This document shows positions 1 to 12,891 of a DNA stretch of 64,000 nucleotides, one piece after another. The stretch is from Daucus carota subsp. sativus (taxonomy: Eukaryota; Streptophyta; Magnoliopsida; Apiales; Apiaceae): contig NC_030381.2 of NCBI RefSeq assembly GCF_001625215.2, positions 5,109,131-5,173,130 on the forward strand, read 5' to 3'. Made by a program: the position numbers and the translations under genes. The notes under the pieces were generated by a model. It ran no database searches and had not been told where the DNA came from. It saw only the letters and a program-made list of their open reading frames with translations. Positions within the stretch are counted from its first letter, which is position 1. Each line of letters begins with the position of its first letter.

Positions 1-1140
1 ATGATTATTTGGTAAGCTGTGCACAGTTAGTCTTTTTCCGGGAAAAAAACAAAGGAGAGAGCAAAATGGGTTTGAAGAGTATGATCTCAAAGTGGAAGCG
101 GAAGGTGCTGGGAAGACCAAGAACATGTGTAATGTTAGGTCATTTGAGGAAAGTTAAGACACGTCATGTGGAAACAAAGAAAGATGTACTCCCACCTTCC
201 CATTTTTAATTGTCCACTTAGCCAAAATCACACATATTAAGAAATCATAAATATAACTCATTTTGTCTACTATCATTGCACGGATTACACAAAAAAAAAG
301 ATAAAACTCATCTGTCATATTAATTACTTACTGAATACAATGTTAGACTTGTTCACATATACTCCAGCTTCACAGCCAGCTTTACGTACTGCCGTAGGAA
401 ATTTATGGGGATTGTGCATATGGGGAGTAATAGTCAATTCTTGAAACTACAATATTTGCTTTGAATGAAGAACTGGACTAATATTATGGGAAATTTTTTT
501 TTTGCTAAGTGGACAATTAAAATGGGAAGGAGGGAGTATATTTTTTTAATGATATTCAGCGTAGGAGAAAGATGAGCATAGCATCTTTTCAGTGGCACAG
601 TTTGTATCTGAAACAGTGTATAAAAAAGGAAAAGTTGATGGCATTTTTTGTAATTAAGATGCAACTATTGAGGTAGGAGGTGTAAAAAGGGCTGGTTTTT
701 GGCAACAGGATTTAATATTTAAGGGATTATCGAGTCATAAAATGGTAAAAAAATGTATGAAAAAATATCAGCATATACCGATTGTCATAATTTAATTTGA
801 ATATATTATTCTTTTTTAACATGAACATACACTAACCATCAATTAGACTGTGAATTCATGTTGGCTTTACGTCATTTATAATGATGACATGCATCCACAT
901 AAATCTGGCACAATTATATTATTTTGATTAAAAAAATAATTGTTAATGTGCCGGAACATAAATACACAACAAGAAACAACTTTTTTTCTTTTTAATTTCA
1001 AAAAAAAAAAAGAAACAACTTTTTTTTTTCTTACAGACTAAGAAACAACTTTTAATAGTAAAATAATATGAAAAATTGTTTTGTAAGTTAACCTTTACAG
1101 TTTCTTTGTGCCTAGAAGAATACAAATGCGTCCCCTCACA
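1..1140. other. 5' spacer, no gene recognised
   Basis: AT-rich sequence. Bases 61-170 can be read as a short basic peptide or, in another frame, as an acidic one; neither is a family I recognise and there is no clear gene structure. They could be the edge of a gene lying to the left. The only defined element is the MITE at 189-536. From 537 to 1140 I see only A/T-rich runs. Confidence 0.5.
189..536. mobile_element. Stowaway-like MITE
   Basis: The ends are inverted copies of about 35 bp: the left arm begins ctcccaccttcccattttt and the right arm is its near complement, ending aatgggaaggagggag. A TA dinucleotide lies on each side (187-188 and 537-538), as expected for Tc1/mariner-type target duplication. 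The ctccct...tccca end sequence is typical of plant Stowaway MITEs. There is no coding capacity. The arms differ at several bases, so this is not a very recent insertion. Confidence 0.75.
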
Positions 1141-1154
1141 TTCTGTCTCGGTGC

Positions 1155-1868
1155 TATATAAACTCCAACCGTCACAATAACAAGCTACACAACCTTATAT
1201 CTAGTCAAGCTTTACAGCTTCTCACAAGAACTTTAGAGGTCTTCACCATCAAAGGTATGATCTACATGCTTTATATTGTTTACTTTATTTTCAGTAATAC
1301 TAAACTATTTTAATCTTCTGGGATTTAGCCCTGTAATTACAAATCTTGGATCCGCCACTACTTGTTTATCTTGTTACAAAGTCACTTACAGGCTTTACAT
1401 GTGTTAGCTTCACTACAGTAAATCATATCATTTCTTTGCGTTATTTTTACTCAACTATTTTGGCTCTTCAGATCCTGTAAAAATGTTATATGTTGCAGAG
1501 GAATGTTGGTAAATGTTAAATTTATGCATCAGCAGTATGAGATTGAGCATAATGTTTATTTGTTTTTTTTTTCTTTTATAAAACTAAATAAGATTTTGTT
1601 CTTGGTTGAGTGATTTTGCTGTCCTAAATTCATGTAAAGTGGACCCTTTTAGCATTTTGTTGTTGGTGACTAACATGCGTAAAAATTAACAACGGCCAAG
1701 AATCAAGAGGCTTTGTTGTGAATTTTGTTGATTGCAGAAATGACACAAGTGCTTAATATGCTACTTGCCTGTGATCAGTTTCTTGTACCACCAACAAAGA
1801 ACATTTGTTCTTTGATTCTGATCTGAATCTTGCAGTAATTTTCTTGTTTCAGTTAACTTAATTTAATA
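1155..1868 (+). promoter_or_regulatory. TATA box, 5'UTR and 5'UTR intron of the AIG1 gene
   Basis: A TATATAAA box at 1155-1162 would start transcription near 1185-1195. A good donor (AAAG|GTATGA) at 1254/1255 and an acceptor (TTTCAG) ending at 1852 define a probable 5'UTR intron of about 600 bp. This leaves 16 bases of leader before the ATG at 1869. The pairing is inferred from splice signals only. Confidence 0.55.
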
Positions 1869-3911
1869 ATGGGTGGGAGTGCTGTTGATGATTACTGTGT
1901 GATTCCTTCTTATACCTTTGCACCGCGAACTCTGGTTCTAGTAGGATGTACGGGGAATGGAAAAAGTGCCACCGGCAATACTATTTTGCAAAGAAAGGTA
2001 TTTCATTCTAAGACCCAATCTTCTGGGGTCACACAAACTTGTGAGCTGCATTCTGCTGTCCTTAAAGACGGACAGATCCTTAATGTTATCGACACTCCAG
2101 GTACAATCTTCCTCTAGGTTTAATCATAAATCATGTTTTATTTTCTGAAAAGTATGTGATTTTGTGCTCAAGTCAAAATGAAAAATCTTACACAATACCT
2201 ATGGCAGGTTTATTTGATTGCTCTGTTAGAACAGAAATCACTGGCAAAGAAATTGCCAAGTGTATCAACATGGCCAAGGATGGTATCCATGCTGTTCTTG
2301 TTGTTCTTTCAGTCAAGACTCGTTTCTCAGAAGGGGAAGAACAAGTCATCAATAGCCTGAAAATATTATTTGGAAACAAATTGACAGATTACATGATTAT
2401 TGTTTTCACTGGCGGTGATGACCTCGACTATGATGAGAAAACATTGGAAGACTATCTAGGTCAGAATTGTCCCAAACCACTACAGGTAATATTTCTATGC
2501 TGCCAGTTGAAATTATGATTGCATATATATATATTTGCTTGTGTATCCTACTGTCAAATTGTATTATGAGTTTTATCAACCGTCGACACTGGTACACTCT
2601 CAACCCCCTCAATATATATGTTTCTTTCTTTTATTTTGCTACCTGGTGAATTTACTTGATGCCAACACTAGGATATATGTCTCTCCACTGATTTTTAGGT
2701 GATTTCTTATTTGTGTAGTTATGCTGTTGGTTAGATTTGAGACCTCTTATCCATTACTTAGTAGTGGATTTCAAGAAAATTAATTTTGATATTGAAGTAG
2801 AATCCGTTATATGTTAGTGCCGTGAGGAAATGTAGTCTGTGTGTCTTGTGTGTGATTACTGATACCCAGATGAAGAGTGATTCACTTCTGCTTTCCGTCC
2901 GCATCTTGAATCCCACCCAGAATCCTAAAGCCAATCCTGTATGTCGATATAAGCAATAACAAACAAAAAATTTATGTTATTAATGTGGTTTTAAAGATTT
3001 ATATATATAGGAGTCGATGCTTAATGTTCATATGTTGAATAAAATGTTAATATGTTGAATAAAAATGTTGATATTAACAGTAGTAATGTTTTATTTGAGC
3101 TATTATTCAGAAACTTCTTCATCAATGTGAAGATCGAAGGGTTGTCTTTGATAACAGAACACGTGACCAGAACAAGAAAGATGAGCAGCTTCAAGAGTTG
3201 TTGTCTCTTGTGAATCTTGTCGTAGTGAAGAATGGTGGAAAACCATTTAAAGATGAGCTATTCGTCGAATGGAAGGTGATACCATAGTTGTTATGCAGAT
3301 ATGTTACATCTTTATGCTTTAATCCTTATGGTAAGTGTACATCTTAAACTAATACTGACTGCCCCAGCAGAATGAAGCTCCAAAGGGTAAAGATCAGACA
3401 GATGAAGGAACCAAACAGGAGAATGAGGAGAAAATAATTATGCGATTAACAGAAATGGTAAAGCTAAGAGTATATATTTTATTGTTTATAGAGTTTATCA
3501 CTATATGGTGCTTGCTAAATTTAAGTTTTTCTAGTTCTGACAGACATTGTGCATTGTTGTTTACTTGTAACTCAAAACATTCTAGATGTAAAATCTAGTA
3601 GCTATATTTGGGAAAAATGATTGCAAAACTATTATTTACAGATTGAGTTAAAGTTTAAAGAGAATATCAGTAGGCTTGAGCAGCAGCTGGTCGAAGAGAG
3701 GTCAAGGTTTGAGCAGCAGATGGTCGAAGAGAGGTCAAGGCTTGAGCAGCAGCTGGCGGAAGAGAAGGCTGCTAGACAAAGTACAGAGAAGATGATGCAG
3801 ATTGCTGAAGAGAAGTCAAACGATAAAATTCATAAAATGAAAGGGAATTTGGAGAACGTAGAGCGGCAGCTAAGGGAGGCTGCTGGAAGGATTAACTGTG
3901 TTATTCAGTGA
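1869..3911 (+). CDS. AIG1/IAN-type (GIMAP) GTPase
   Basis: Five coding exons fit in phase: 1869-2100, 2208-2485, 3111-3275, 3371-3457 and 3642-3911, giving about 343 residues. The N-terminus holds the AIG1 G domain: P-loop GCTGNGKS at residues 26-33, switch/G3 DTPG near 75, and the family-typical VFTGGDDL as G4. The last exon encodes a charged heptad-like coiled coil with a duplicated unit ([33 protein letters not shown]). This layout, a G domain followed by a C-terminal coiled coil, is that of Arabidopsis IAN/AIG1 proteins, which are linked to immune and stress responses and act at membranes. The stretch between G domain and coil is shorter than I recall for IAN9-like proteins, so a further small exon could be missing. 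The fourth acceptor is a CAGCAG tandem. Confidence 0.88.
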
Positions 3912-5021
3912 TGAGATGCAGTTTAACTACTGATACTTTTGCTACTTTGCAACTTTTATCTGTACTTTTGGAGTTTTGGCATGTCAAATTGCTATGGATT
4001 GTGTATTTGTGTGGATGGTTAAACTATTTAGATCTTATAAGTTGTATCACTAAGTTTTATGAAAGCAGAAATATAAATCTGCTTAATGTTTTTGGACGAG
4101 GGTTGGTGTTGGTTAATGTCATATTTTAATTATTTTAGGCTAACTTGGCATTATTTAATAAAGTATTCTAAGAAAAAATTGTGTTATTTTATGATGATTT
4201 TGCTAATAGGTTTTTTATCCTGGCAAATGTAACTTTTATCTGTACTTCTCAACAGCTCTAAGCCTCTAACTTTGTTTATCATATTTACAGATGCATGTAT
4301 AATTTTGTCATTTTTAGAACAATTTATATTTGCAGGTGAAAAAATCGCTTTTAATAGGCATGCATTAAACAAAACTGCAGAAACATTGATTTCGAAATTT
4401 GAACCTGAATATACAACAGACATTTAGCAAAAGACCAACTAGTTTTTGTTCTAGCAAAACTTAGAAATTTGTAAAGATGGTTCATAGCTAACAATTAGTT
4501 GAAGGAATGACTAACCAAAAATGCTATATTACTTGACAGGCACAGGCACAGGGTCGGAACATATACTACACCGACTACAACTGAATGCATATTAGATAAA
4601 TATAATTTGCGAAAAACAGAAGAAACCAGCAATAATGATTACTGTTAATGCTTGGTGTATTCGGGCCCAAGGGTCGGGTGTTAATATGTTCACAGCATTT
4701 TCAATATTACAGGTAAAATTTCTTTCTATACCTAATTAACGTAGAGGACGTAAAAACTTCCCAAGTATGAAACATACAAAAACCGACTCCCACTAGTGCT
4801 TGGGATTCCAAAGCACTTTGCTCTCTGACTGCCAATAAATAACAAAGTTGGTACCTTTTCATCCATCATCCATCTAGAGAAGGATATGACTGCTTCGTCT
4901 ATGTTATACTGTGCTAGTTTTAAGCGTCCGCCAAGCAGCAAAGTGGAGTATACTCATATGTATCTCTACTGTACATATTACCCCTATAGTTTCTACTTTT
5001 CTGATTCTCTGACGAATTTTC
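3912..5021. other. convergent spacer between AIG1 and CPNA2
   Basis: This spacer separates two genes that point at each other and should hold both 3'UTRs. It is AT-rich. I see no further gene, repeat pair or RNA in it. Confidence 0.5.
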
Positions 5022-8000
5022 CTAAGGAGTTATTCCGGGAACAAGAGGAATGGGTGGTTTTGGAGTCTTTATCTTCTCCACCAGTACAGCTTGAGTGGTC
5101 AAAATTATACCAGCAACGGAGACAGCATTCTGAAGTGCACACCTTGAAACCCGACATGGATCAACTACTCCAACAGCAAGTAGGTCTTCATATCTGTTGT
5201 TCATTGCATTGTAACCTATTTGCCACTCAGACGCCCGTATATTGTCCACAACTATATCTCCATCAACTCCTGCATTAGCTGCTATCAATTTCGAAGGTGC
5301 AAGAAGTGCCTGAAATTTATTTAATATAATAATAATAAGTTAATAGGTACACGCAGTAACTAGTATATACGATAAATTTGTTGGTTTCCTTAAAGACGTT
5401 TAGATATTTGATCATAGATATTGTATTTTATTTGACATTTCATAGATAAATATTTCATCCTTGACATATAACACACGACCTCCTTGATGTATATTTCTTC
5501 CTTGGTGACTGTTATGAGACCTCATCTCAGTTCTTTCTGCAAGTAACATGTAAAGGAATTCTAACTTAAGAATACAAACGAGGCAAGTTGCCAAAACACA
5601 GCCAGATATCGGCTGCACATTAAACAAAAATTTGAGGTTTTTTCATGAAAAATATATACATCTAAAAAGCATGATAAGTGCATAGCACCAACTCATTTTT
5701 ATGCTTAATTTTTTTTTTTAGAATCTTATTTTTATGCTCATATGTGAAATATAAAATCAATTTCTTATCAAGGAAAACAGTAAGGAATAAAAATGAGGTA
5801 GGCTAACTCAATTTCTAGATGTGGAGAGTGCCCGGTGAAGGATGACTAGATAACGTCTTACCATCCCAACAATGTCAGCGCCAATTTTCTCATCTGGGTC
5901 CATCAAAAAGGTTTTTATATTGGGAATATGTTCCGAAATATGGACATATGTAGCTCCACCTCCAGGTACAATACCTTCATCCATGGCAGCAAAAGTTGCA
6001 CTTTTTGCATCCTCAATTCTAAGCTTTCGGTCTTCCAGCTCCATCTCAGTATGTGCTCCTACCTAAAAACACACAGAAATGGCTTTACAAAGGCATTTTA
6101 GCTTGTTTTTGAGTAATTAATAGTAATTTCCTTCCTACAACTAATTTTCCAGCTAGATTAGATATAAATAAGCTAGAAACAAAAGTTGCATCTAACATCA
6201 CTGCTTACGAGTTACTATTATCAAGAATTTATTTAGTTGTAATCAGGAAACTCTACCACAAGATACATATATATTCTTCTTCATTAACACTTTCAATCAG
6301 GCGATCCATATTTCATTACAAAGAAAAAGAAACTCTGCAGATACATATTACAGAAGGGGCATGTACCAGACAGACAACCAAAGAAACACAAGTTAAAGCT
6401 TTCTGAGGAAATTCCTAATTACTTGAGTGACCTGCTATAATAATTCCATAATCATCAAGAAAATATGACAAAAAAAAAAAGTATATCTCAATGAAAACTC
6501 AACAGAAGAAAATATTATATTTATTAGAAGTAGAACCAAACTGGTTTCGATTTAGGAAAAAAAGGTAAAAGATTTGAGTCATGGAAAAAACTTTAACAAA
6601 ATCATCTGTATACTTTAAAACTAATATCCCATCAGTGTTCACAGTTGTACTTGATATAGCAACACTGTTAAGCAACTAACCGGCTGAAAAGCTGGAAAAG
6701 TAGATCTGAAAGGTATAGTTTTTATATATCTTCACACCTTAATAATAGCTACACCACCAGAAAGTTTTGCGATTCTTTCAGATAGCTTGCGTGACATATA
6801 ACTAGAATCTGATTCAGCAAGATCCTTCTTTATCTGGGAAATTCTAGCATGAAGCTCAGCTTTGGTTGAAGGATCAGCAACAATGGTTGTAAAATCACTA
6901 GTTATGGTTATTTTCCTTGCAATACCAAGCTGATCAGAGGTTGCACCCTCAAGACTCAGGCCCAGATCCCCGGCAAGATAATCAGCTCCTGATCAAAATA
7001 AGATGATGTGGACTTAGATAAAGGTGCAATATTATTTGCTACTGGTATAAGCACTCACTAGACTTAGACTACATTAAGCAGATGCACAATATGAGAATTA
7101 GAGGTCAATATTTCTGCATCGATTTTCATGCTGGTAAGCACTTACAAAACTTAAGGGTGAATAAGAGAATTTTGTTGAGCTGATTCATTTTTAAAAATAG
7201 AACACTGCGTTTAAAGTCACCTGTCATAAGAGCTATATCTTGCAATAATGCTTTCTTTCCTTCTCCCATTCCTGGACATTTAACAACAGCAACATTAAGT
7301 AAACCTCGCACTTTATTCATGACTAGTGTTTCCAGCACTTGTGTTGAAATATCCTCAGCTATAATAAGCAGAGGAACGCTCAGTTGGGTTGTCTTTTCTA
7401 GCAGAGGAACAATAGATTTGACAGTTGATATCTTTTGATCGGTTACCAGCACTCTAGCATTTTCGAATTCGACAATAGCCTTGTCATGATTTGTGATAAA
7501 CTGATGTGACATATAACCTTTGTCAATCTGTAGAGAAGAAAAGCACAATAGAAGTTCAAAAATTCAAAGATGGAATATGGGAAAGCTGGATTATGCCAAT
7601 ATAAATCATGAAACAAAGAAATGGCATATGATGATAAATCTAATTGGGAAAATTATATTGCAAATAATATCTCACTATATAGCATGACAAGCTCGTTTAG
7701 GAGTAGACAAACATTTTCATCTCTGTATAATCACTCAATTTCATAGAAATAATAAAAATATTTTGCGAGTTCCAGTTTTTACAACTTCAAATTTTGTTCC
7801 ATGCGTATATCGAGAATCACTGAAAATATGGTGGCACAGAATTGAAATGTTAATATGCTACTACAGGTAATTGTGAAGGATATGACACAGCAACTCAATA
7901 AGATCAATAGATCATAATAGTACCTGACAGAATGAACGGCCAGGAGAATACACAAATTACCTTCATTCCTTCTTCTACTACTACAGAAGTTTCAGACGAT

Positions 8001-9651
8001 GATGAAGATTCAATGGAGATGATTCCATCAGGGCCAATCTTGTTAATTGTTTCAGCGATCAGGTTTCCAATAAACTCATCATTGCCAGCTGAAATTGAAG
8101 CTATCGCTGAAACAAATATATAAATGAAAAAAGATTAAAATGTCAGCTTTATATTACCATAAATTGCAAGGACACACCAGTGCACCACTCACTCTCACAC
8201 ACACATTTACACACCTTTTATGTCATCCGATCCTGTTACTGGTAAACTTTTCTCTTTTAAAATTTTGACCAGTTCTTTTACAGTCTTCTCCATTCCATTT
8301 TTTAATGAAACAGGATTTGCCCCAAAAGCAACAGCAACTAACCCAGATTTAATTATTTCTCGAGCCAATATGATTGCAGTTGTAGTTCCATCTCCAGCTG
8401 AATCATTTGTCTTGGTTGCGACCTGAAGATGTGATTTAATGATTATAGGCCAAGTATGGAAATTGTTGCTTAATAAAGTAAATTGTTTGACTAGCTAGAA
8501 TGACCTCTTGGATTAGCGAAACACCAGCATTCTCAATTGCATCCGGAAGCTCAATGGCTTTTGCTATTGTAACACCATCGTTAATAACTTTAAGATTTCC
8601 TGACTCTGAAAGTACAACATTACGTCCTGCACAACCCAATGTCAAAACTATTACATTAGTTTACAAACAGCATAAATATTTGGAACTTAATGTAAAATGA
8701 TGCATATGTGACGGTGTTTTACAACCAGGCACAAGAGAACTCTGACTTTGTTTGCAGTTTCATTAGAAACAGAGACGCACTCACACACACATAGAGAGAG
8801 GAATGAAATTCGGGCTTCAGTTTCATTTGTTCAACACAGCACTATTTTCAAAAATTCGGGGAAACCGCGTAACAGGAAAACTAAAATCTAGCAAGATATG
8901 GAAATATTCCCCTAAAAACAATTCTACAATAATTAGTATCCACAACATAACAAAAATTATTAGCAGTTTAGCACCCACAATTCCAAGAACTAAAGGTATG
9001 CCTGCCAGGTCTTCGAACGCAGTGATTAGCTCTTTCATCCAGTAAGGCCTAGCAGTGCAGCTTATTGCTCACTTACTTTACATCCCAGTCTAATCATTCA
9101 ATATACTCATCAACAAAAAAAATTAATCAAAAAACATTTCTCCCAATGGCTCAACTTTTTTAAACAAGAATATATTGCTAACAAAATTTAGGACAATTTA
9201 AATTAAAAAGGCATACATATACATATACACAAACATAATGAGGCAAGAATTGCAACTTAAATATGAAGAAAAATCAAGAATTGCAGAATCAAGAAGTCTT
9301 TAAAGGGGAGACCTTTAGGGCCAATAGTGACAGAAACAGCATCAGCAAGTTTGTTGATTCCAGCTAATAACCCATTTCTGCATTCTTTATCAAATGAAAC
9401 CCTTTTGGCTCCTGCTCTTATTACACATCTCTTCATCTTCTCTTTGCTTCTCCATAGCCCACTTCTTCTTTCACTCAAATTCTTGAGTAAGATTTATTTT
9501 GACAAGAAAAGGAGAGAACTTCAGAACAAAATTGAATAAAACAAGAGAGGGAGGGGGAGAGAGAGTGGTAGAGAGAGAGAGAGAGAGAATTACATACAAA
9601 GCTTGCAACTTTAGGAGGGAAGAAGAGTGAGGAAGAGTAGGAAATGGACAT
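5022..9651 (-). CDS. CPNA2: chloroplast chaperonin 60 subunit alpha-2-like
   Basis: Nine coding exons in phase: 9598-9651, 9313-9481, 8505-8626, 8215-8422, 7961-8106, 7221-7527, 6738-6988, 5862-6062 and 5022-5309, giving about 581 residues, close to the family length. Group I chaperonin hallmarks are present: [14 protein letters not shown], the ATPase motif SAGDGTTTA, a substrate-binding apical domain with [11 protein letters not shown], and [10 protein letters not shown] near the end of the equatorial domain. Residues such as LVTDQKIS and VKCPGM match the divergent alpha-2 subunit (Arabidopsis At5g18820) better than alpha-1 or mitochondrial HSP60, from memory. The first exon is only 54 bp and Ser/hydrophobic-rich; with the next 30 residues it makes a plausible plastid transit peptide. 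The alpha-2 subunit forms part of the stromal Cpn60 folding machine with a specialised client set. Confidence 0.92.
9543..9588. repeat. GA-rich tract in CPNA2 intron 1
   Basis: A GAGAGA run on the plus strand (CT on the sense strand) lies just inside the first intron of CPNA2, directly after the GTATGT donor. Such tracts near plant gene starts can bind BPC/GAGA-binding factors; here that is only inference. Confidence 0.5.
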
Positions 9652-10688
9652 TTTTACACTGTTTGAAGTGCTATTTCTCCGGAGGTTTTTAGGGGGTTTT
9701 ACTTGCAGATTGACCGAGCTGGGCACCCGAGTTTCCGAGTCGGCTCAGCTGCGCAATTGCTCAATGTAGCAATGTTTATATTCTTACTTGCCTCTTCCCG
9801 GTGTCTATTTTATATTTTTATTCAAGTTTCTATTTTAAAAAATTCTATTTTTTTTCCGAGTTTACGTAATAGACTGCAAACTAAAAATTCTATTTTATTC
9901 AAGTTGAATATGTAGGTAACTTTTGTTTGCTTGGGATATAAAAGATCCCGATTTATTTTTAAAAAAAATGATTAGTTATTAAAAAATATATTATCAATTT
10001 GATAATTACATCCTGACTTTAGCAAAAATCTATTATTTAAAGAAAAAATATTTAATAAATCATGAATTTTTAGGTAAACTGACTAGTTACAATTTCCGAT
10101 TTTACGTCTTATCAATCATGGATTTGTAACTAATCAAATTTAAATTATGTTGCAACACGACATTCCAATTTGTAATTCACCAAATATAATTTTGTCCAAA
10201 GCATTCACCATGTCGCTTCCAACTTGAAACACTAACGATTCATTCTAAGAAGGCACAGCTATAATTTTCATATAACATGTTGCCCGAATTGGAGTTGTGT
10301 ACCTGCAATTTGGTTCTACTTCCCCAAGATCTTACGTTATTTACTTACTTTTGTCTAGCATTCAAGTATGAAGTTGTAAATGGGGGTGGTGGCATACTGT
10401 AAACATAGCCACACTTGTCCTACATAATCCACCATTATAAGACTAGACAAACAGAACAGACGAGCCCTCGAGGACTCTGGACTGTGAAAATGGTTCCGAT
10501 AGGAATGCAAAATCAAGTATAATATTCTTAGGGGGGAAAATCCAACAATAAAGCATTTGCTCGTAGAAGAGGAATGCAGCTAAAACTAATCAAGAAAACA
10601 GATGCAAAAATGCATTCCTCCAACTTATACTCGAGCTGACGTGCAACATGATTTGAGGAAAAGCCGCTTTTGCCGGCGGCATGGATCA
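9652..10688. other. CPNA2 promoter and GCSH 3' region
   Basis: Bases 9652-9780 are GC-richer and should hold the CPNA2 leader and core promoter; no clean TATA box is obvious. From 9780 to 10500 the sequence is AT-rich with no recognisable gene. The last 200 bases should be GCSH 3'UTR. Confidence 0.4.
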
Positions 10689-12496
10689 CTAATGCTTTGC
10701 ATCTTCTTCATCGCAGAACTTAGAGTATCCGTCTGAATCCATTAAGGATTTCAATTCATCATTGTTGCTCAATTCGACCTTTATAATCCATCCTTTTTCA
10801 TAAGGGCTGGCGTTCACCTAAACAAGAAAAATAGGTCAACTTCTATGAGGTGAGCACAATACACGTAATAAGAAGGGAAACATAGTAATCAGTATTAAGA
10901 GCTTATGTGTATAGTCATTCAACATATATACGAAGATGCTGTCCTCCAGTTTCGACAGACACTAAGATCAGATCATATTACAGATTATAAAGGTTTGCAT
11001 CTATTACTTCACTGTTTTACGAAGTCATGCCTTTAATGTCATCGACAATCATAATCAATTGCACTGATTTAGTTGTTTAGATGTATTTTGGCGGAATAGT
11101 TGGGAAGGTAAACTGCGAAATAATGTTGTACAATGTCATTGAGCAATTCGTTTCGAAGATTAAGCTTTCACAGACTACATTAAAAATGTTTGTTACTTGT
11201 CCACCAATATTAGCATGGCTTATTTAGCAAAAACTTAGAAAAATATTAGCATGGCATTTGAAGAAGAGGGAAATATAAGTCGAGTCTTGAGACCTACATA
11301 GCAATAAGTGTACAGTCAACCCTTGGTAAAAAGCCTAGCAGTTACCCTACACATCTCCTGTTGGTCCCATGAGGTTGAGGGTTGAAGCTCGTCGAACGCA
11401 CAAGTGTGTGTATTTCAAATTCATGTAACAAACAGAACACATAAAATTAATGCAACAAATTTATTTAGCTAAAGATGACTCACCAAAGCAGGAGAGTCAT
11501 TGAGCTCTTCATTGACCTCAACCACCTTTCCAGAAACAGGAGAATTGATGTCGCTGGTGGCCTTGACACTTTCAACTGCACCAAAGCTGTTTCCCTGTGT
11601 AACATCAGTTCCAACTTCGGGTAATTCAACATACACTACATCCCCTAAATGATCTTGGGCATGGTCAGTGATGCCTACAGTAGCAGAATTTCCTTGGACC
11701 TTCACCCATTCGTGTGAGTCAGCATACTTCAGATCTTTCACGACTGCAAGTAGGTGAAGGTAAAATATGTGCTGTCAATTAAATACACAGCATAACAGAG
11801 AACATCAACATTCATGGTACCTCCAAACAACATGATTTTTTTACCTCAAAAAGTGTCAATTCGAAATCGGACTAATACTAGAACAGTAAAAATCAATTAC
11901 AGGAGAAAACCTGCAAAGTATACCTAAGTTGGCCCAGATGATTCTTTTTACCCACTATAATTATACTACTACACCAAAAAAAAAACTGTCATTTCGACTT
12001 GAGCCACAAATACAAGAAAATAACTTAAAATAATGTAATTCATCTTTCAATATAAACACTCACTCCCACACACATACACATAGGATATACGTTCCAACGC
12101 AAACCTATTTACTCTGCAACTAGCTACAAATCAGACGTCACAGACTGTGAGGGGGGTTTGGATCATGGGATTCCAATCCGATTAATGACAATGAAATTTC
12201 AATAAAAAAAATGTATTAAAATCTCATTTTCATTCCACCATTAACTACGATATAATCCCATGATCCAAACAACGCTAAAATCACCCTCCTAGATCATGGG
12301 ATTCCAACCTGGTTAATGGAAATGCCATTTAAATATAAGAAATGTATTAGAATCTCATTCCCATTCCCGTTAACCACGTTAGAGTCCCATGATCCACATG
12401 ACAGCTAAATCACCATACGAAAATCCCCATCAAAATCACTTGTTTCAGTATAAATAACAGTTTGTCGACTAAACTACTTTGCATCCGAACAAACAC

Positions 12497-12532
<36 letters not shown>

Positions 12533-12891
12533 CCAAAAATCTTAACATATTGAAACACACAAAATCCACCACCCTACAAGATCAAACCCTACAAAAGAAC
12601 CCAAACAACCCAACAATCATTCTATCAAGCAAACGCCAAAAACAAGCACAACCCACTTAAAAATATCAAATCTTTACACCAAAGAACCACAGATCAAGCC
12701 TCCAAATCGACCAAAAAAAATGCATATCCAAAAAAAATTAAAAAACTTCCAAGAACATTAATAAAAAACAAAATGTAAATGAAATTAAAAGAAGGGTTGA
12801 TTAATAATTGTATACCAGTAGCAAAGGCTCTGTTGAAAGTTGAGATCTTGAGGTACGAAGCAGACCTTGATGCCCACAGTCTCAGTGCCAT
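10689..12891 (-). CDS. GCSH: glycine cleavage system H-protein, mitochondrial
   Basis: Three exons in phase (12816-12891, 11484-11743, 10689-10817) give 154 residues. The first 24 or so are Arg/Ser-rich ([15 protein letters not shown]), a typical mitochondrial presequence. The mature part follows the H-protein fold: [28 protein letters not shown], then the lipoylation loop [16 protein letters not shown] in which Lys86 should carry lipoate, and the C-terminal [13 protein letters not shown]-protein shuttles the aminomethyl group between the P, T and L proteins of glycine decarboxylase in the mitochondrial matrix, essential for photorespiration. A TATATAAA box lies about 48 bases upstream of the ATG, so the leader is very short. 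Confidence 0.95.
12152..12400. repeat. two adjacent short foldback elements in GCSH intron 1
   Basis: Two units, about 12152-12275 and 12285-12400, each begin with gatcatgggattccaa and end with the complement (...tcccatgatcc). Each has an inner pair (ttaatg/cattaac-like) and a shared middle containing aatgtattagaatctcatt-like sequence. They look like two copies of one small MITE-type foldback in direct tandem order. No target duplication could be fixed. Confidence 0.55.
12499..12531. repeat. AC dinucleotide microsatellite
   Basis: About sixteen uninterrupted AC units lie in the first intron of GCSH, roughly 290 bases downstream of its donor site on the sense strand. Confidence 0.85.

Noticed and set aside
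9-209. ORF at the left edge.
   Set aside because: Starts at TTG, and its end lies within the MITE; no recognisable domain in any frame.
4886-5278. 130-codon plus-strand ORF.
   Set aside because: It is the reverse complement of the last CPNA2 exon and has no family features.
11335-11425. tRNA-like phrase (gaggttgagggttgaagctc) in GCSH intron 1, possible SINE head.
   Set aside because: B-box-like element only, no A-box at the right distance and no tail, so not listed as a feature.
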